Assembly: GCF_000737535.1 (NCBI RefSeq)
Contig: NZ_CP006269.1
Span: 1,612,001-1,676,000 of the forward strand
Length of the DNA: 64,000 bases
Direction: 5' to 3'
Origin: Synechococcus sp. KORDI-100
GTDB lineage: Bacteria; Cyanobacteriota; Cyanobacteriia; PCC-6307; Cyanobiaceae
Shown: in pieces, positions 34,896 to 44,470 of the stretch
Layout of the letters: every line of letters starts with the position of its first letter
Numbering within the stretch: position 1 is the stretch's first letter
Made by a program: the position numbers and the translations under genes
Notes under the pieces: model-generated
What the model was told of the DNA's origin: nothing
Database searches by the model: none
Seen by the model: only the letters and a program-made list of their open reading frames with translations

Positions 34896-35992
34896 AACGC
34901 CTGAAGCGGAAGACCTGTCTCAGCATTCAATCCCGCCATCAGGTTCAGGCACTGCACCCCCTGGCCGGCCTGACCTTTCACCAGATTGTCGATCACACTC
35001 ATCAGCACCAGCTGGCCTGTACGGGTGTCCACCTGCACCGACAGCATGGCCTTGTTGGTGTGGCGCACCCATTTCGTGGCGGGATAGGTGCCCACCGGGA
35101 GCACCTCGATGCAGGGGTGATGGCGATAGACCGCCTGAAGCACGGTGGTGCAATCCTCGGCGGTCAGGCCTGGATCGCGGAGACGCGCATAGACGGTGGA
35201 CAACAAACCACGCACCATCGGCACGAGATGCGGCGTGAATTGAAGCTGCACGGTTTGCCCCGCAACCTCTTCCGCCATCTGTTCGATTTCAGAGGTGTGG
35301 CGGTGACCCACTACTCCGTAGGGAGCAATGGCCTCCGATGCCTCAGCGAGCAGCATCGATTGCTTGGGAACCCTTCCGCCGCCAGAGGTTCCTGTCTTGG
35401 CGTCGACGATGATTCCGCCGGTTTCGATCAGTCCCTGCTTCAGGAAGGGGAGCAACGGCAGCAGGCTGGCGGTTGGAAAGCAGCCAGGGGCCGCCACCAG
35501 CGCAGCCTCGGCAATGGCCGGTCCATGCCACTCCGGCAGGCCGTAGATAGCCTGACTGCACAGGTCAACGTCCTGGCGGTTCAGATCCTGTGCTTCCTGG
35601 ACATACACCTGACTCCAACGATCCAGTGATCGGTAACGAAAGTCAGCCGAGAGATCGACAACGCGCACACCCCGTTGCAACAACTGAGGGGTCAGCTGAC
35701 TCGACAGACCATTGGGGAGGCTGAGAACTGCGAAATCAGCGGCTTCGGCAATCCGCTCCGGATCGACCGTCTGAACCGTCGGATCATCGGGTAAGGGGAG
35801 AAAGGGGCAAATCGCACTCCAGTGCTGTCCAGCGCTGCGTTCTCCCCCGAGGTAGCTGACGACCAAACCAGGGTGGCCCTGCAGCAAACGCACGGTCTGG
35901 AGCCCTCCGTAGCCAGAGGCACCGATGACAGCGACGCGAGCCGTCCGCGACGACGCCATGCCAGTCAGCACAGATGGATTGCTGCTGTCCAT
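34886..35992 (-). CDS. argC: N-acetyl-gamma-glutamyl-phosphate reductase
   Basis: Third step of arginine synthesis: NADPH-dependent reduction of N-acetylglutamyl phosphate to the semialdehyde. Rossmann start ARVAVIGASGYGGLQTVRLL, catalytic cysteine in VAAPGCFPTASLLPLLP, and the SGGGRVPKQSMLLAEASE and HRHTSEIEQMAEEV segments. At 368 residues it is of normal size. ATG starts at 35992 and 35959 are both possible. It is divergent from ribBA, about 40 bases from that gene's upstream ATG. Confidence 0.96.
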   Translation of the reverse strand: MDSSNPSVLTGMASSRTARVAVIGASGYGGLQTVRLLQGHPGLVVSYLGGERSAGQHWSAICPFLPLPDDPTVQTVDPERIAEAADFAVLSLPNGLSSQLTPQLLQRGVRVVDLSADFRYRSLDRWSQVYVQEAQDLNRQDVDLCSQAIYGLPEWHGPAIAEAALVAAPGCFPTASLLPLLPFLKQGLIETGGIIVDAKTGTSGGGRVPKQSMLLAEASEAIAPYGVVGHRHTSEIEQMAEEVAGQTVQLQFTPHLVPMVRGLLSTVYARLRDPGLTAEDCTTVLQAVYRHHPCIEVLPVGTYPATKWVRHTNKAMLSVQVDTRTGQLVLMSVIDNLVKGQAGQGVQCLNLMAGLNAETGLPLQAFYP

Positions 35993-36060
35993 GGGCGGCC
36001 ATAACCGCGCCTGATCGTACAGGTATCGATAATGACAATTGAATCCTCCACATCAGGCTC

Positions 36061-37659
36061 CTGGCTCTCGATTCGATTCCCGATGCCCTTGCCGCCATCC
36101 GCAACGGTGCCTGCGTGGTGGTGGTCGATGACGAACAGCGGGAAAATGAAGGTGATCTGATCTGCGCGGCGCAGTTCGCGACGCCGGAGGCGATCAATTT
36201 CATGGCCACGGAGGCACGCGGACTGATCTGCCTTGCCATGGAGGGGACGAGGCTCGATGAGCTGGACCTCCCCCTGATGGTGGACCGCAACACCGATGCC
36301 AATGAAACCGCCTTCACGGTGAGCATTGACGCTGGCCGGGAACATGGCGTCAGCACAGGCATTTCAGCTGAGGATCGCGCCCGCACGATTCAGGTCGCTC
36401 TGCAACCGGACACCCGACCTCAGGATCTGAGGCGCCCCGGCCACATTTTTCCGTTGAGAGCGCGCAAGGGAGGTGTTCTGAAGCGCGCTGGACACACGGA
36501 GGCCGCTGTTGATCTGGCCCAGATGGCAGGTCTCACCGCAGCCGGCGTGATCTGTGAGATCCAGAACCCCGATGGATCCATGGCACGCCTCGCGGAGCTG
36601 CGCCAGTACGCGCGTCAGTGGGGTTTGAAGCTGATCAGCATCGCCGACCTGATCAGTTACCGGCTGGCCAACGAACGCTTCGTCCAGCGACAGGCCCATG
36701 CGGTGCTGCCGAGTCAGTTCGGATCGTTTCAGGCCATCGGTTACCGCAATGTTCTGGATAACTCAGAACACGTCGCACTGGTCAAAGGGGACCCGGCATC
36801 GCTGCAGGAACCGGTGCTCGTGCGCATGCACTCCGAATGTCTCACCGGTGATGCGTTCGGGTCGCTTCGTTGCGATTGCCGCCCACAGCTCGAAGCCGCC
36901 CTGCAACGAATCGAACAGGAAGGGGCGGGCGTCGTGGTGTATCTGCGGCAGGAGGGACGTGGAATCGGCCTGATCAACAAACTGAAGGCTTACAGCCTTC
37001 AGGACGGTGGTCTCGACACCGTGGAAGCGAATGAGCGCCTCGGCTTTCCAGCTGATCTGCGCAATTACGGGGTGGGGGCGCAGATTCTCTCGGATCTCGG
37101 CATACACCGTTTACGCCTGCTCACCAACAACCCACGCAAAATCGCCGGGCTCGGTGGTTACGGGTTGCAAGTCGAGGAGCGCGTCCCACTGGTGATGGAT
37201 GCCGGCCGGCACAACGCCGATTACCTGGCCACCAAGCGAGACAAACTTGGCCATCTCTTCATCGATGGCAGTCCATGCACGGTTCTGGCCCTCGCCGTCA
37301 GCGGTGACAGCAGCCTCTGGCCCGATCTTCGCTTGCGCGCTGAAGCACTGGCCAGAGCGCAGGGCCTGACCCTTGAGCCCCTGCATGCCTCGCGTCTTCT
37401 GGCTCTTTGGGAACGGCCTCAGTTCGTCTGGAAATTGCTGCCTGGAACCGACGATCCAGGGCCGTTGCTCAAGGCGATGGCCCTCTGGCCTGAAACCAGC
37501 AGGCTCGGTCTGATGCGCGTCGCCAGCGAACAGACGGCCCTGCATCCACCCCAGACCCTCGAACGGCTGGATTGTTCACTCGACGATCTCAGGCTCGAGA
37601 ACGCCCGGATCGGAACGTTCAACGAGCCCTGCCTGATTCACTGGCGGATCAGCCGCTGA
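36061..37659 (+). CDS. ribBA: bifunctional DHBP synthase / GTP cyclohydrolase II with anomalous 5' end
   Basis: Makes both precursors of riboflavin. RibB part: [20 protein letters not shown] and [17 protein letters not shown]. RibA part: the zinc-cysteine segment [20 protein letters not shown] and [22 protein letters not shown]-terminal extension of about 110 residues (from [12 protein letters not shown]) follows. The conserved N-terminus reads [20 protein letters not shown], but its frame is closed by a TGA and has no ATG, GTG or TTG before it. The first standard start is a GTG at 36115, which would drop the first helix. A CTG at 36061 would give [10 protein letters not shown]. An ATG at 36032 ([10 protein letters not shown]) fits a normal N-terminus but is out of frame by one missing base. 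I list the CTG position as the likely domain edge. Confidence 0.9.
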   Translation: MALDSIPDALAAIRNGACVVVVDDEQRENEGDLICAAQFATPEAINFMATEARGLICLAMEGTRLDELDLPLMVDRNTDANETAFTVSIDAGREHGVSTGISAEDRARTIQVALQPDTRPQDLRRPGHIFPLRARKGGVLKRAGHTEAAVDLAQMAGLTAAGVICEIQNPDGSMARLAELRQYARQWGLKLISIADLISYRLANERFVQRQAHAVLPSQFGSFQAIGYRNVLDNSEHVALVKGDPASLQEPVLVRMHSECLTGDAFGSLRCDCRPQLEAALQRIEQEGAGVVVYLRQEGRGIGLINKLKAYSLQDGGLDTVEANERLGFPADLRNYGVGAQILSDLGIHRLRLLTNNPRKIAGLGGYGLQVEERVPLVMDAGRHNADYLATKRDKLGHLFIDGSPCTVLALAVSGDSSLWPDLRLRAEALARAQGLTLEPLHASRLLALWERPQFVWKLLPGTDDPGPLLKAMALWPETSRLGLMRVASEQTALHPPQTLERLDCSLDDLRLENARIGTFNEPCLIHWRISR

Positions 37660-37660
37660 T

Positions 37661-38101
37661 TCAGCCCTGAATGGTCACCTTGTTGATCCTGGAACCGTTG
37701 CTCAGCTTCATCACCACATCCATCGATCCGGTCAACCCGAAAACGGTGTGAACACCATCGAGGTGGGGCTGGGCTTCGTAGCAGATGTAGAACTGCGATC
37801 CACCGGTGTTCTTGCCGGCATGGGCCATGGCCAACGTGCCCGCCTGATGCTTCTGGCCATTGATTTCACAGTTGATCTGATAACCGGGGCCTCCGGTTCC
37901 AGGCATCCCCTTGGCGCCCGCGCGGGTGTTGGGACAGCCACCCTGGGCCATGAAGCCTGGGATCACGCGGTGAAACGCCAGACCGTCGTAGAAGCCTTCG
38001 TTCACCAGCTTCACAAAATTGGCAACGGTGTTCGGGGCGTCGGTATCGAAAAGCTCGAGCTCGATCAGGCCTGCGTCGGTGTCCATCAGGGCCTTGGTCA
38101 T
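37661..38101 (-). CDS. cyclophilin-type peptidyl-prolyl cis-trans isomerase
   Basis: A 146-residue cytosolic cyclophilin. Catalytic Arg and Phe are in [18 protein letters not shown], the substrate pocket in [20 protein letters not shown] and [19 protein letters not shown]. The frame opens at 38155, but [20 protein letters not shown] at 38101 is the standard family start. It ends one base from the convergent ribBA stop. Confidence 0.95.
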   Translation of the reverse strand: MTKALMDTDAGLIELELFDTDAPNTVANFVKLVNEGFYDGLAFHRVIPGFMAQGGCPNTRAGAKGMPGTGGPGYQINCEINGQKHQAGTLAMAHAGKNTGGSQFYICYEAQPHLDGVHTVFGLTGSMDVVMKLSNGSRINKVTIQG

Positions 38102-38130
38102 GGTGGCGCGAGCAAAACTGGAGTGTAGGG

Positions 38131-39051
38131 ATGGATCCCCTGATGACAGTGTCACCCGATCTCAGCCAGGCTCGCGTTGGGGTGATCGGCGGCAGCGGCC
38201 TTTACGCGATGCCAGGGCTTGAAGACGTGCGTGAGCTGACGGTGCAAACCCCGTTCGGCGAGCCATCGGATGCGTTTCGACTTGGGCGTCTGAAGGGAAT
38301 GGAGGTCGTCTTTCTGGCGCGGCACGGACGCCATCACCAACGGCTTCCCCGGGAGGTTCCCTATCCCGCCAATCTCTGGGCGATGCGCAAGCTCGGTGTG
38401 CGCTGGCTGATCTCCGTCTCAGCCGTCGGCTCGTTGCAGGAGCATCTGCGCCCGCGCGACATGGTGGTGCCCGACCAGTTCATTGATCGCAGCTATCAAC
38501 GACCGCAGACATTTTTCGGGGATGGTTGCGTCGCCCACGTGAGCCTCGCCGATCCCTGCTGTCCGATCCTGAGCGAGCTGCTGGCGAAGGCAGCCGATGC
38601 CGCCATGCCTCAAGGCCATCAGCTGCACCGTGGCGGAACCTATCTGTGCATGGAAGGGCCGGCCTTTTCCACAAGGGCTGAAAGCAAGCTCTACCGCAGC
38701 TGGGGTTGTTCGGTGATCGGCATGACCAATCACACCGAAGCGCGCCTGGCCAGGGAGGCGGAGATCGCGTATGCCTCCCTGAGCATGGTGACCGACTTCG
38801 ACTGCTGGCATCACGAGCACGATGCCGTGAGCGTTGAACTGGTGATTGACAACCTGCAGGCCAACGCAGCGGCCACCGGTCCGATTCTGGATGGCCTGAT
38901 GCAGCGGATCGGAGAGAGACGACCGGCATCGTCAGCCCATACCGCTCTCGCCCATGCCCTGGTGACGCCCAGGGATGTCGTTCCGATCGAGACACGACGT
39001 CGACTCGACCTGCTGACATCTCCCTACTGGGGGAGCTGCGATCAGATCTGA
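38131..39051 (+). CDS. mtnP: S-methyl-5'-thioadenosine phosphorylase
   Basis: Phosphorolysis of methylthioadenosine, a polyamine-pathway by-product, as the entry to methionine salvage or adenine recovery. Family signatures: [20 protein letters not shown], the phosphate site [24 protein letters not shown], and the C-terminal purine pocket [20 protein letters not shown] followed by [20 protein letters not shown]. The size of 306 residues is normal. A second ATG at 38143 ([13 protein letters not shown]) may be the true start. It overlaps the convergent murQ end by 10 bases. Confidence 0.94.
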   Translation: MDPLMTVSPDLSQARVGVIGGSGLYAMPGLEDVRELTVQTPFGEPSDAFRLGRLKGMEVVFLARHGRHHQRLPREVPYPANLWAMRKLGVRWLISVSAVGSLQEHLRPRDMVVPDQFIDRSYQRPQTFFGDGCVAHVSLADPCCPILSELLAKAADAAMPQGHQLHRGGTYLCMEGPAFSTRAESKLYRSWGCSVIGMTNHTEARLAREAEIAYASLSMVTDFDCWHHEHDAVSVELVIDNLQANAAATGPILDGLMQRIGERRPASSAHTALAHALVTPRDVVPIETRRRLDLLTSPYWGSCDQI

Positions 39052-39989
39052 AGCGACCCGCCGAGGGCAGTCAGCGCGGAACGCAACTGCTGGTTGTGAT
39101 CGACCAGACGCAGTTCAGCCTCATGGCGATCCAGATCAGCGGCTGCCATCAACAGGGCAAGCTTCACGGAGCCGTCGGTCTGATCCAGCAATCGCAGACC
39201 TCGCTCACGATCCACACCCGCGAGATCCCGCAGAATGCGCAGGGAACGGTCGACAAGCTTGCTGTTGCTGGCAGCAACGTCAACCATGCGGTTGCCGTAC
39301 ACCTTTCCAAGGCGGACCATCACCGCCGTGGAGAGGATGTTGAGGGCCATCTTCGTTGCCGTTCCGGCTTTCAGACGGGTGGACCCCGTCAGCAGTTCCG
39401 GCCCCGTCAGAAGACGGATGTCGATGTCGCAGGGAAGTGGTGCCTGTTCCGTGGGAACGCAGGCCATGGCAATCGCCAGCGCACCGATCGCTTTGGCGTA
39501 GGCGAGCCCTCCCCGCACGTAGGGCGTGGTGCCACCTGCGGCGATACCCACCAGGCAGTCCTCGGCACAGAACGACCGCGCATCAAGATCCGCGCGGCCT
39601 GCCATCTCCTGGTCTTCGAGGCCCTCGGAACTGCGCAGCAGCGCCTCCGATCCACCGGCCAGCACGCCCTGCACCATCTCGGGATCACTGCAGAAGGTCG
39701 GCGGGCACTCCGCCGCATCCAGGACACCCAGACGACCTGAGGTGCCAGCCCCGAGGTAGTAGAGGCGACCACCGCAACGGAGCCGTTCAGCGATGGCATC
39801 AACAGCCTCTGAGAGTGCTGGAGCAGCCCCCGCCACGGCCTGTTGAGGACGCAGATCCTCCTCGATGAACAGGTTCACCAGAGAGGGCGTCTCCAGCTGA
39901 TCGAGGTTGATGCTCAGGGGATTGGCCTGCTCCGTGAGCAGGTGACCTCGATCTTCGGAAGGCTTCAGATCCTTATGGACGTTGGCCAT
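39042..39989 (-). CDS. murQ: N-acetylmuramic acid 6-phosphate etherase
   Basis: Splits the lactyl ether of MurNAc-6-phosphate, giving GlcNAc-6-phosphate and lactate, in cell-wall recycling. SIS-domain motifs: GGRLYYLGAGTSGRLGVLDA, CSDPEMVQGVLAGG, DCLVGIAAGGTTPYVRGGL and the closing LKAGTATKMALNILSTAVMV. The size of 315 residues is normal. It follows DUF3110 by 3 bases on the same strand. A PTS transporter or MurNAc kinase gene is not visible in this window, so the source of its substrate is unclear. Confidence 0.94.
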   Translation of the reverse strand: MANVHKDLKPSEDRGHLLTEQANPLSINLDQLETPSLVNLFIEEDLRPQQAVAGAAPALSEAVDAIAERLRCGGRLYYLGAGTSGRLGVLDAAECPPTFCSDPEMVQGVLAGGSEALLRSSEGLEDQEMAGRADLDARSFCAEDCLVGIAAGGTTPYVRGGLAYAKAIGALAIAMACVPTEQAPLPCDIDIRLLTGPELLTGSTRLKAGTATKMALNILSTAVMVRLGKVYGNRMVDVAASNSKLVDRSLRILRDLAGVDRERGLRLLDQTDGSVKLALLMAAADLDRHEAELRLVDHNQQLRSALTALGGSLQI

Positions 39990-39992
39990 GGT

Positions 39993-40409
39993 TCAGAGCA
40001 ACCCCTCCAGACGTTGACGCAAGGCATCCAGCTCAGGGTTTGAATCGACCTGGGACTCATCGTCCTGGACTGTCACCGGTGCTGACCCGTCCTGGTCCTG
40101 CCAGTTGCTGACATCCTTGTTGGCTTCCGGAGGGGCCATGAACAGCCGCTCCTCGTCAGTGCTGGGAACAAAGCCGGCTTCGATGAAGCGCGCCTCGTAG
40201 CCGGCATCGCTGCAGAACAGCTCAACCTCCTCTCGATCCAGACCCTCAACGGTCGGTACAGGGAAGTCCTGAGCCTCGAGAAGTCCCGCGTAACGCTCAG
40301 CGTCATCAAGGTTCTCGAACAGAAGCACCACGGTCCGTCCGCCGACCTCGAGGGAATGAATGCCTTCGCTGTCACTGCCGGCGTCGAACAGGAGAACGTG
40401 CACTCTCAT
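39993..40409 (-). CDS. DUF3110 family protein
   Basis: A 138-residue soluble, acidic protein of a small family seen mainly in cyanobacteria and plant plastids. The domain reads MRVHVLLFDAGSDSEGIHSL, TVVLLFENLDDAERYAGLLE and DREEVELFCSDAGYEARFIE, followed by an unstructured acidic tail (DGSAPVTVQDDESQVDSNPE). No known function. It sits between the dnaJ-like gene and murQ on the same strand, which makes co-expression with the chaperones likely. Confidence 0.85.
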   Translation of the reverse strand: MRVHVLLFDAGSDSEGIHSLEVGGRTVVLLFENLDDAERYAGLLEAQDFPVPTVEGLDREEVELFCSDAGYEARFIEAGFVPSTDEERLFMAPPEANKDVSNWQDQDGSAPVTVQDDESQVDSNPELDALRQRLEGLL

Positions 40410-40493
40410 GGCATCGCTGAGCAGACCGGGAGTCTGTCACTGATCATTTGTGGCTGCTCATGAATCGGCTGCTCCTCGAGGCTGATGCAGATC

Positions 40494-41405
40494 TCAGAGA
40501 CCATCAGCCTCGAGGGCCAGTTCCTGCAGTCGGCGGTAGAGAGCGCGCTCTGCATCGCCAAGATCGGCTGGGATCACGATCACAATTTCAACGAGCTGAT
40601 CACCACGACGATCGTCCATTTCCAGACCTCGATCCCGCAGACGCAGCAAGCGGCCGCTGGAGGAGCCAGGTGGGACCTGGAGGGTCACAGGACCATCCAG
40701 GGTGGGAACATCAACGGCGCAGCCGAGGGCAGCGTCCGGAGGGAACAGCTCGAGTCTGTAGTGGACTCTCAGGCCATCAATTCTCAGGCCCTCTGGCGTC
40801 ACAACCCTCAGTTGAAGAAAGTGGTCACAGCCACCGGCCGCGACACCCTCCAGACGCAAACGCCAGCCATCGCCGGCCAACGGCGGAGTGTCCAGCTCCA
40901 CGACCATGCCACCGTCCAAGGTCAGCTCGACGGTGGTGCCGTACAACGCCTGTTCGGGAGTGAGCTCCACAAGGGATTCAAGATCTTCGCTCGCCCTGAC
41001 CGGCGGTGGACTGGGGGGACTCGTGACCGGGGGCTCCGTCCGAGCCGATGGCGCGCCCTCGGGGCGGGGGGTCGCGACCGGTTCAGGCTCGACAGAGGTG
41101 CTGGCTCGACCCAGAACCACGTCGAGATAATCCTCGAAATCGGGAAATCCACTGGCGAACGGGTCGTCGCTGGCGCCACCCGGAACAGCGCCGGTCTCCC
41201 AGGCCTGGCGCCGCCGTGGATCACTGAGAACCGCATAGGCCTCGTTGACGAGTTTGAAGCGCTCTTCAGCAACGGGGTCATTGCCGTTGAGATCCGGATG
41301 CCAACGCCTGGCCTCACGACGGAACGCCCGCTTCAGCTGCTTGGCATCACTGTCTGGCGGCAGTCCCAGTAAGGACCAGTAATCCGGTTCAGCGACGGAA
41401 GTCAT
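40494..41405 (-). CDS. J-domain protein (DnaJ/CbpA-like co-chaperone)
   Basis: Stimulates the ATPase of Hsp70. The J-domain is residues about 8-70: YWSLLGLPPDSDAKQLKRAF and the HPD tripeptide in EARRWHPDLNGND, then NEAYAVLSDPRRRQAWE. A Pro/Ser-rich linker follows (VTSPPSPPPVRASEDL), then a C-terminal substrate-binding part (ELTPEQALYGTTVELTLDGG and SGRLLRLRDRGLEMDDRRGD). The zinc-finger CxxCxGxG repeats of type I DnaJ are absent. I chose the ATG at 41405 (MTSVAEPDYWSLLG). It overlaps the dnaK end by 17 bases, so the pair is coupled. Confidence 0.93.
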   Translation of the reverse strand: MTSVAEPDYWSLLGLPPDSDAKQLKRAFRREARRWHPDLNGNDPVAEERFKLVNEAYAVLSDPRRRQAWETGAVPGGASDDPFASGFPDFEDYLDVVLGRASTSVEPEPVATPRPEGAPSARTEPPVTSPPSPPPVRASEDLESLVELTPEQALYGTTVELTLDGGMVVELDTPPLAGDGWRLRLEGVAAGGCDHFLQLRVVTPEGLRIDGLRVHYRLELFPPDAALGCAVDVPTLDGPVTLQVPPGSSSGRLLRLRDRGLEMDDRRGDQLVEIVIVIPADLGDAERALYRRLQELALEADGL

Positions 41406-43383
41406 CGTCCCAGGGATCAAGATCTCGCCGGCTCATGCCGCGACTGCGTGCGGGAGGACGCCCGGAATTCGCCCACGGGTCATCCTCCCAGTCGTCATCC
41501 GAAAACAACTCATCTTTCAGGGAACCAAGGGTGTTGCGGATGCCTTGCAGGGGATTGCTGTCGACCTGTCGTTCCGCCGACAAGCGACGGTTGAGGCCGA
41601 ACAGAGCCTCTTCCAGGCCACTGGTGGCGAGATCGAGATCCTGCAGATTCTCCTGATCCAGACAGTCCTGAACATCGCGCATCGCCATCTCCACCGCTCG
41701 CTGCTGACGCTCGGCTCCGTACGGCCCGAATTCCAGTGCTGCATCCCGTAAACGGCGTTCAGCCTGGGCCACCAGGGTCTGCGATCGGTTGCGCCGTTCG
41801 ACCTGCTTGCGGACTCGGCGATCCTCATCTGCACGGGCTTCAGCCTCCGCCAGCAGGGCCTGAACCTCATCCTCATTGAGATTCGAGCCACCTTGAATCG
41901 AAACCGACTGCTTGCGTCCGGTGGTTCGATCGGTTGCGCTCACCTGCAGCAGGCCGTTGGCGTCGATGTCGAAGGCAACCTGCACCTGCGGCACGCCCCT
42001 CGGAGCTGGAGGAATCCCGGACAAGCGGAAGCGACCAAGGGATTTGTTGTCGGAAGCCATCTGACGTTCCCCCTGCCAGACATGGATTTCAACGGAGGAC
42101 TGATTGGCTTCCGAGGTGCTGAAGACATCGGACTGACGGACGGGGATGGGTGTGTTCCGGGGAATCAGAACCTTCATCAGTCCACCGACGGTCTCGAGGC
42201 CGAGGGACAGCGGTGTCACATCGTTGAGCAGCAGATCCCTCAGTTCACCCGTGAGGATGCCGGCCTGAACCGCTGCACCGATGGCCACCACCTCATCGGG
42301 ATTGACGGACTGACAGGGATCGAGTGGCACCAAGGTTCGGACCAGCTGTTGAACCATGGGCATCCGCGTCGCGCCACCAACCAGAACCACATCATCCACA
42401 TCGTCAGCAGCCCAGCCGGAATCCCGCAAGGCCGCCTGAACCGGACTCAGGAGGCGATCGAGCAGGTCTGGACAGAGGGATTCGAAGGTGGAGCGATCGA
42501 GGGAGGTCTCGATGTGCAGCGGTCCCTCGGGTCCGGTGGCGATGAACGGCAGCGAGATGGGAGTGCTGAGAACGCCGGACAGTTCCTGCTTGGCCTTTTC
42601 TGCCGCCTCGGTCAGCCGCTGCAAGGCCTGACGATCACGCCGCAGATCGATCTCATGCTCCTTCAGGAAGGCATCCGCCATCCAGTTCACGATCCGTTGA
42701 TCAAAGTCGTTGCCTCCCAGTTGGGTATCCCCGTTGGTGGACTTGACGTCGAAGACCCCGTTTGCGATCCGCAGCAGGGACACATCAAACGTTCCGCCGC
42801 CAAGATCGAAAACCAGGACCCGACGCACCGCACTGCGGTCAAAGCCGTAGGCCAGGGCTGCCGAGGTGGGCTCGTTCAGGATTCGCTCGACTGAAATCCC
42901 AGCGAGTCGACCGGCATCACGGGTCGCCTGACGCTGCGCATCGTTGAAATAGGCCGGCACCGTGATCACAGCGGCTTCGACCGTTTCCCCCAGGTAGGTG
43001 GAAGCATCATCCACAAGCTTCCGAATGATGCTCGCAACGAGTTCTTCAGGGGCGTACTCCCGCTCAGTGAGGGGACAGGGGATACGGACCTGACCTCTGT
43101 CATTGGCTCGAACCGTGTAGGGAACGGTGAGGCTGCTGTCGTCAAGTTCATCCCATTCACGCCCGACAAAACGCTTGAGATTCGAAAAGGTGTTGCGGGG
43201 GCTCAACACCAGCTGACGTCGGGCCAGCTGACCGACCAGCAGCTCCTGATCCTTGCTGTATCCGACGACAGACGGTGTGGTTCGACCGCCCTCGGCATTA
43301 GCGATCACCTGGGGACGGCCGGCTTCCAGCACTGCAACGACAGAGTTTGTCGTCCCCAGGTCAATCCCGACGATCCGCCCCAT
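41389..43383 (-). CDS. dnaK: molecular chaperone DnaK (Hsp70)
   Basis: ATP-dependent Hsp70. The three signatures are in place: MGRIVGIDLGTTNSVVAVLE, VFDLGGGTFDVSLLRIANGV and VDDVVLVGGATRMPMVQQLV, plus the linker region RDLLLNDVTPLSLGLETVGG. The C-terminus is not the usual acidic EEVD-like tail; it ends SRGMSRRDLDPWDDDFRR. Cyanobacteria carry several DnaK paralogs, and the pairing with a zinc-finger-free J protein fits a DnaK1-like copy; which paralog it is remains inference. First gene of dnaK - dnaJ-like - DUF3110 - murQ. Confidence 0.95.
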   Translation of the reverse strand: MGRIVGIDLGTTNSVVAVLEAGRPQVIANAEGGRTTPSVVGYSKDQELLVGQLARRQLVLSPRNTFSNLKRFVGREWDELDDSSLTVPYTVRANDRGQVRIPCPLTEREYAPEELVASIIRKLVDDASTYLGETVEAAVITVPAYFNDAQRQATRDAGRLAGISVERILNEPTSAALAYGFDRSAVRRVLVFDLGGGTFDVSLLRIANGVFDVKSTNGDTQLGGNDFDQRIVNWMADAFLKEHEIDLRRDRQALQRLTEAAEKAKQELSGVLSTPISLPFIATGPEGPLHIETSLDRSTFESLCPDLLDRLLSPVQAALRDSGWAADDVDDVVLVGGATRMPMVQQLVRTLVPLDPCQSVNPDEVVAIGAAVQAGILTGELRDLLLNDVTPLSLGLETVGGLMKVLIPRNTPIPVRQSDVFSTSEANQSSVEIHVWQGERQMASDNKSLGRFRLSGIPPAPRGVPQVQVAFDIDANGLLQVSATDRTTGRKQSVSIQGGSNLNEDEVQALLAEAEARADEDRRVRKQVERRNRSQTLVAQAERRLRDAALEFGPYGAERQQRAVEMAMRDVQDCLDQENLQDLDLATSGLEEALFGLNRRLSAERQVDSNPLQGIRNTLGSLKDELFSDDDWEDDPWANSGRPPARSRGMSRRDLDPWDDDFRR

Positions 43384-43447
43384 GACTGCGCGCTTGGAAC
43401 CCCCACGCTACCGACATCATCCAGTCTGCAAGCTTGAAAAACCGCTC

Positions 43448-43468
43448 TGTTAAAGCGTTCTTAGTGAC
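43448..43468 (+). promoter_or_regulatory. possible Pho box upstream of pstC
   Basis: TTAA (43450-43453) and TTAG (43461-43464) sit exactly 11 bases apart within CTGTTAAAG...TTCTTAGTG, the spacing of the cyanobacterial PhoB (SphR) direct repeats. Only two partly matching units are seen and no third, so this is a weak call. It lies about 50 bases upstream of the pstC start. Confidence 0.35.
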
Positions 43469-43515
43469 CCAAAGCACGTTGGCAGATAGTTTGGCCGGGT
43501 GCTTGATGCAAACGG

Positions 43516-44466
43516 ATGTCCAGCGGTGCAGACCAGCTCTACCGACTTCGACACCGTCCGCCATCAGAGAGACTGGTGGATATTGGCTTCAAAAATGTCG
43601 TTGTGATTCTGGCCTCAATGGTGGCCTTGATTCTTTTTGCAATCCTGCTTGTTGTCTTCCTTGGTGGCCTTGAATCGATGGGTCGCTACGGATGGTCATT
43701 CTTAACAACTTCAAACTGGAATCCGGTTGATGATGAATACGGAGCAGCCGCAGCGATTTACGGAACCCTTGTTACATCCTTTTTGTCTCTATTAATTGCC
43801 GTTCCTCTCGGCGTAGGCACTGCAATTTTCATCACAGAAAATATTATCCCGCGTGCAATCAGACAGGTCATTGGAGTGATGGTGGAACTCCTCGCTGCGA
43901 TTCCTTCGGTGGTTCTGGGCCTCTGGGCGATCTTCGTGATGGAACCGTTTATTCGCCCCGCCCTTGACTTGCTTCACACCCTGCTGTGGTGGCTGCCCTT
44001 CTTCAGCACACCGCCCATGGGTCCTGGAACAATGCCGGCCGTTCTGATTCTGGTTGTGATGATTCTGCCGATCATCACAGCGATCTCAAGGGACTCCCTG
44101 AATCAGGTCCCGACAAAGCTGAGGCAGGCTGCCTATGGCATCGGAACGACGCGATGGGGGGCCATCTTGAATGTGATTCTTCCGGCCGCGATATCTGGAA
44201 TTGTTGGTGGTGTGATGCTGGCGCTGGGACGAGCGATGGGAGAAACCATGGCAGTCACAATGATTATTGGAAACTCCAACAATTTCAATCTCTCGTTGTT
44301 GGCACCTGGGAACACGATTGCATCCATGCTTGCCAATCAGTTTGGTGAAGCTGACGGTTCTCAGGTGTCATCACTGATGTATGCAGCTTTCGTGTTGATC
44401 GTTATGACGTTGGCCGTCAATATCATTGCGCAATGGATGGTGAGAAGACTCAGTCTTAAATATTGA
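43516..44466 (+). CDS. pstC: phosphate ABC transporter permease PstC
   Basis: Inner-membrane subunit of the high-affinity phosphate importer. The 316 residues hold six hydrophobic segments, starting KNVVVILASMVALILFAILL. The permease signature (EAA loop) is seen in TKLRQAAYGIGTTRWGAIL and ALGRAMGETMAVTMIIG, and AAIYGTLVTSFLSLLIAVPL is the conserved second helix. pstA follows after 4 bases. The substrate-binding protein PstS is not encoded next to it, as is common in marine picocyanobacteria where pstS copies are scattered. Confidence 0.95.
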   Translation: MSSGADQLYRLRHRPPSERLVDIGFKNVVVILASMVALILFAILLVVFLGGLESMGRYGWSFLTTSNWNPVDDEYGAAAAIYGTLVTSFLSLLIAVPLGVGTAIFITENIIPRAIRQVIGVMVELLAAIPSVVLGLWAIFVMEPFIRPALDLLHTLLWWLPFFSTPPMGPGTMPAVLILVVMILPIITAISRDSLNQVPTKLRQAAYGIGTTRWGAILNVILPAAISGIVGGVMLALGRAMGETMAVTMIIGNSNNFNLSLLAPGNTIASMLANQFGEADGSQVSSLMYAAFVLIVMTLAVNIIAQWMVRRLSLKY

Positions 44467-44470
44467 TCCA

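Noticed and set aside
41893-42894. 333-codon plus-strand frame over dnaK
   Set aside because: Antisense to the Hsp70 signatures; no protein-like pattern.
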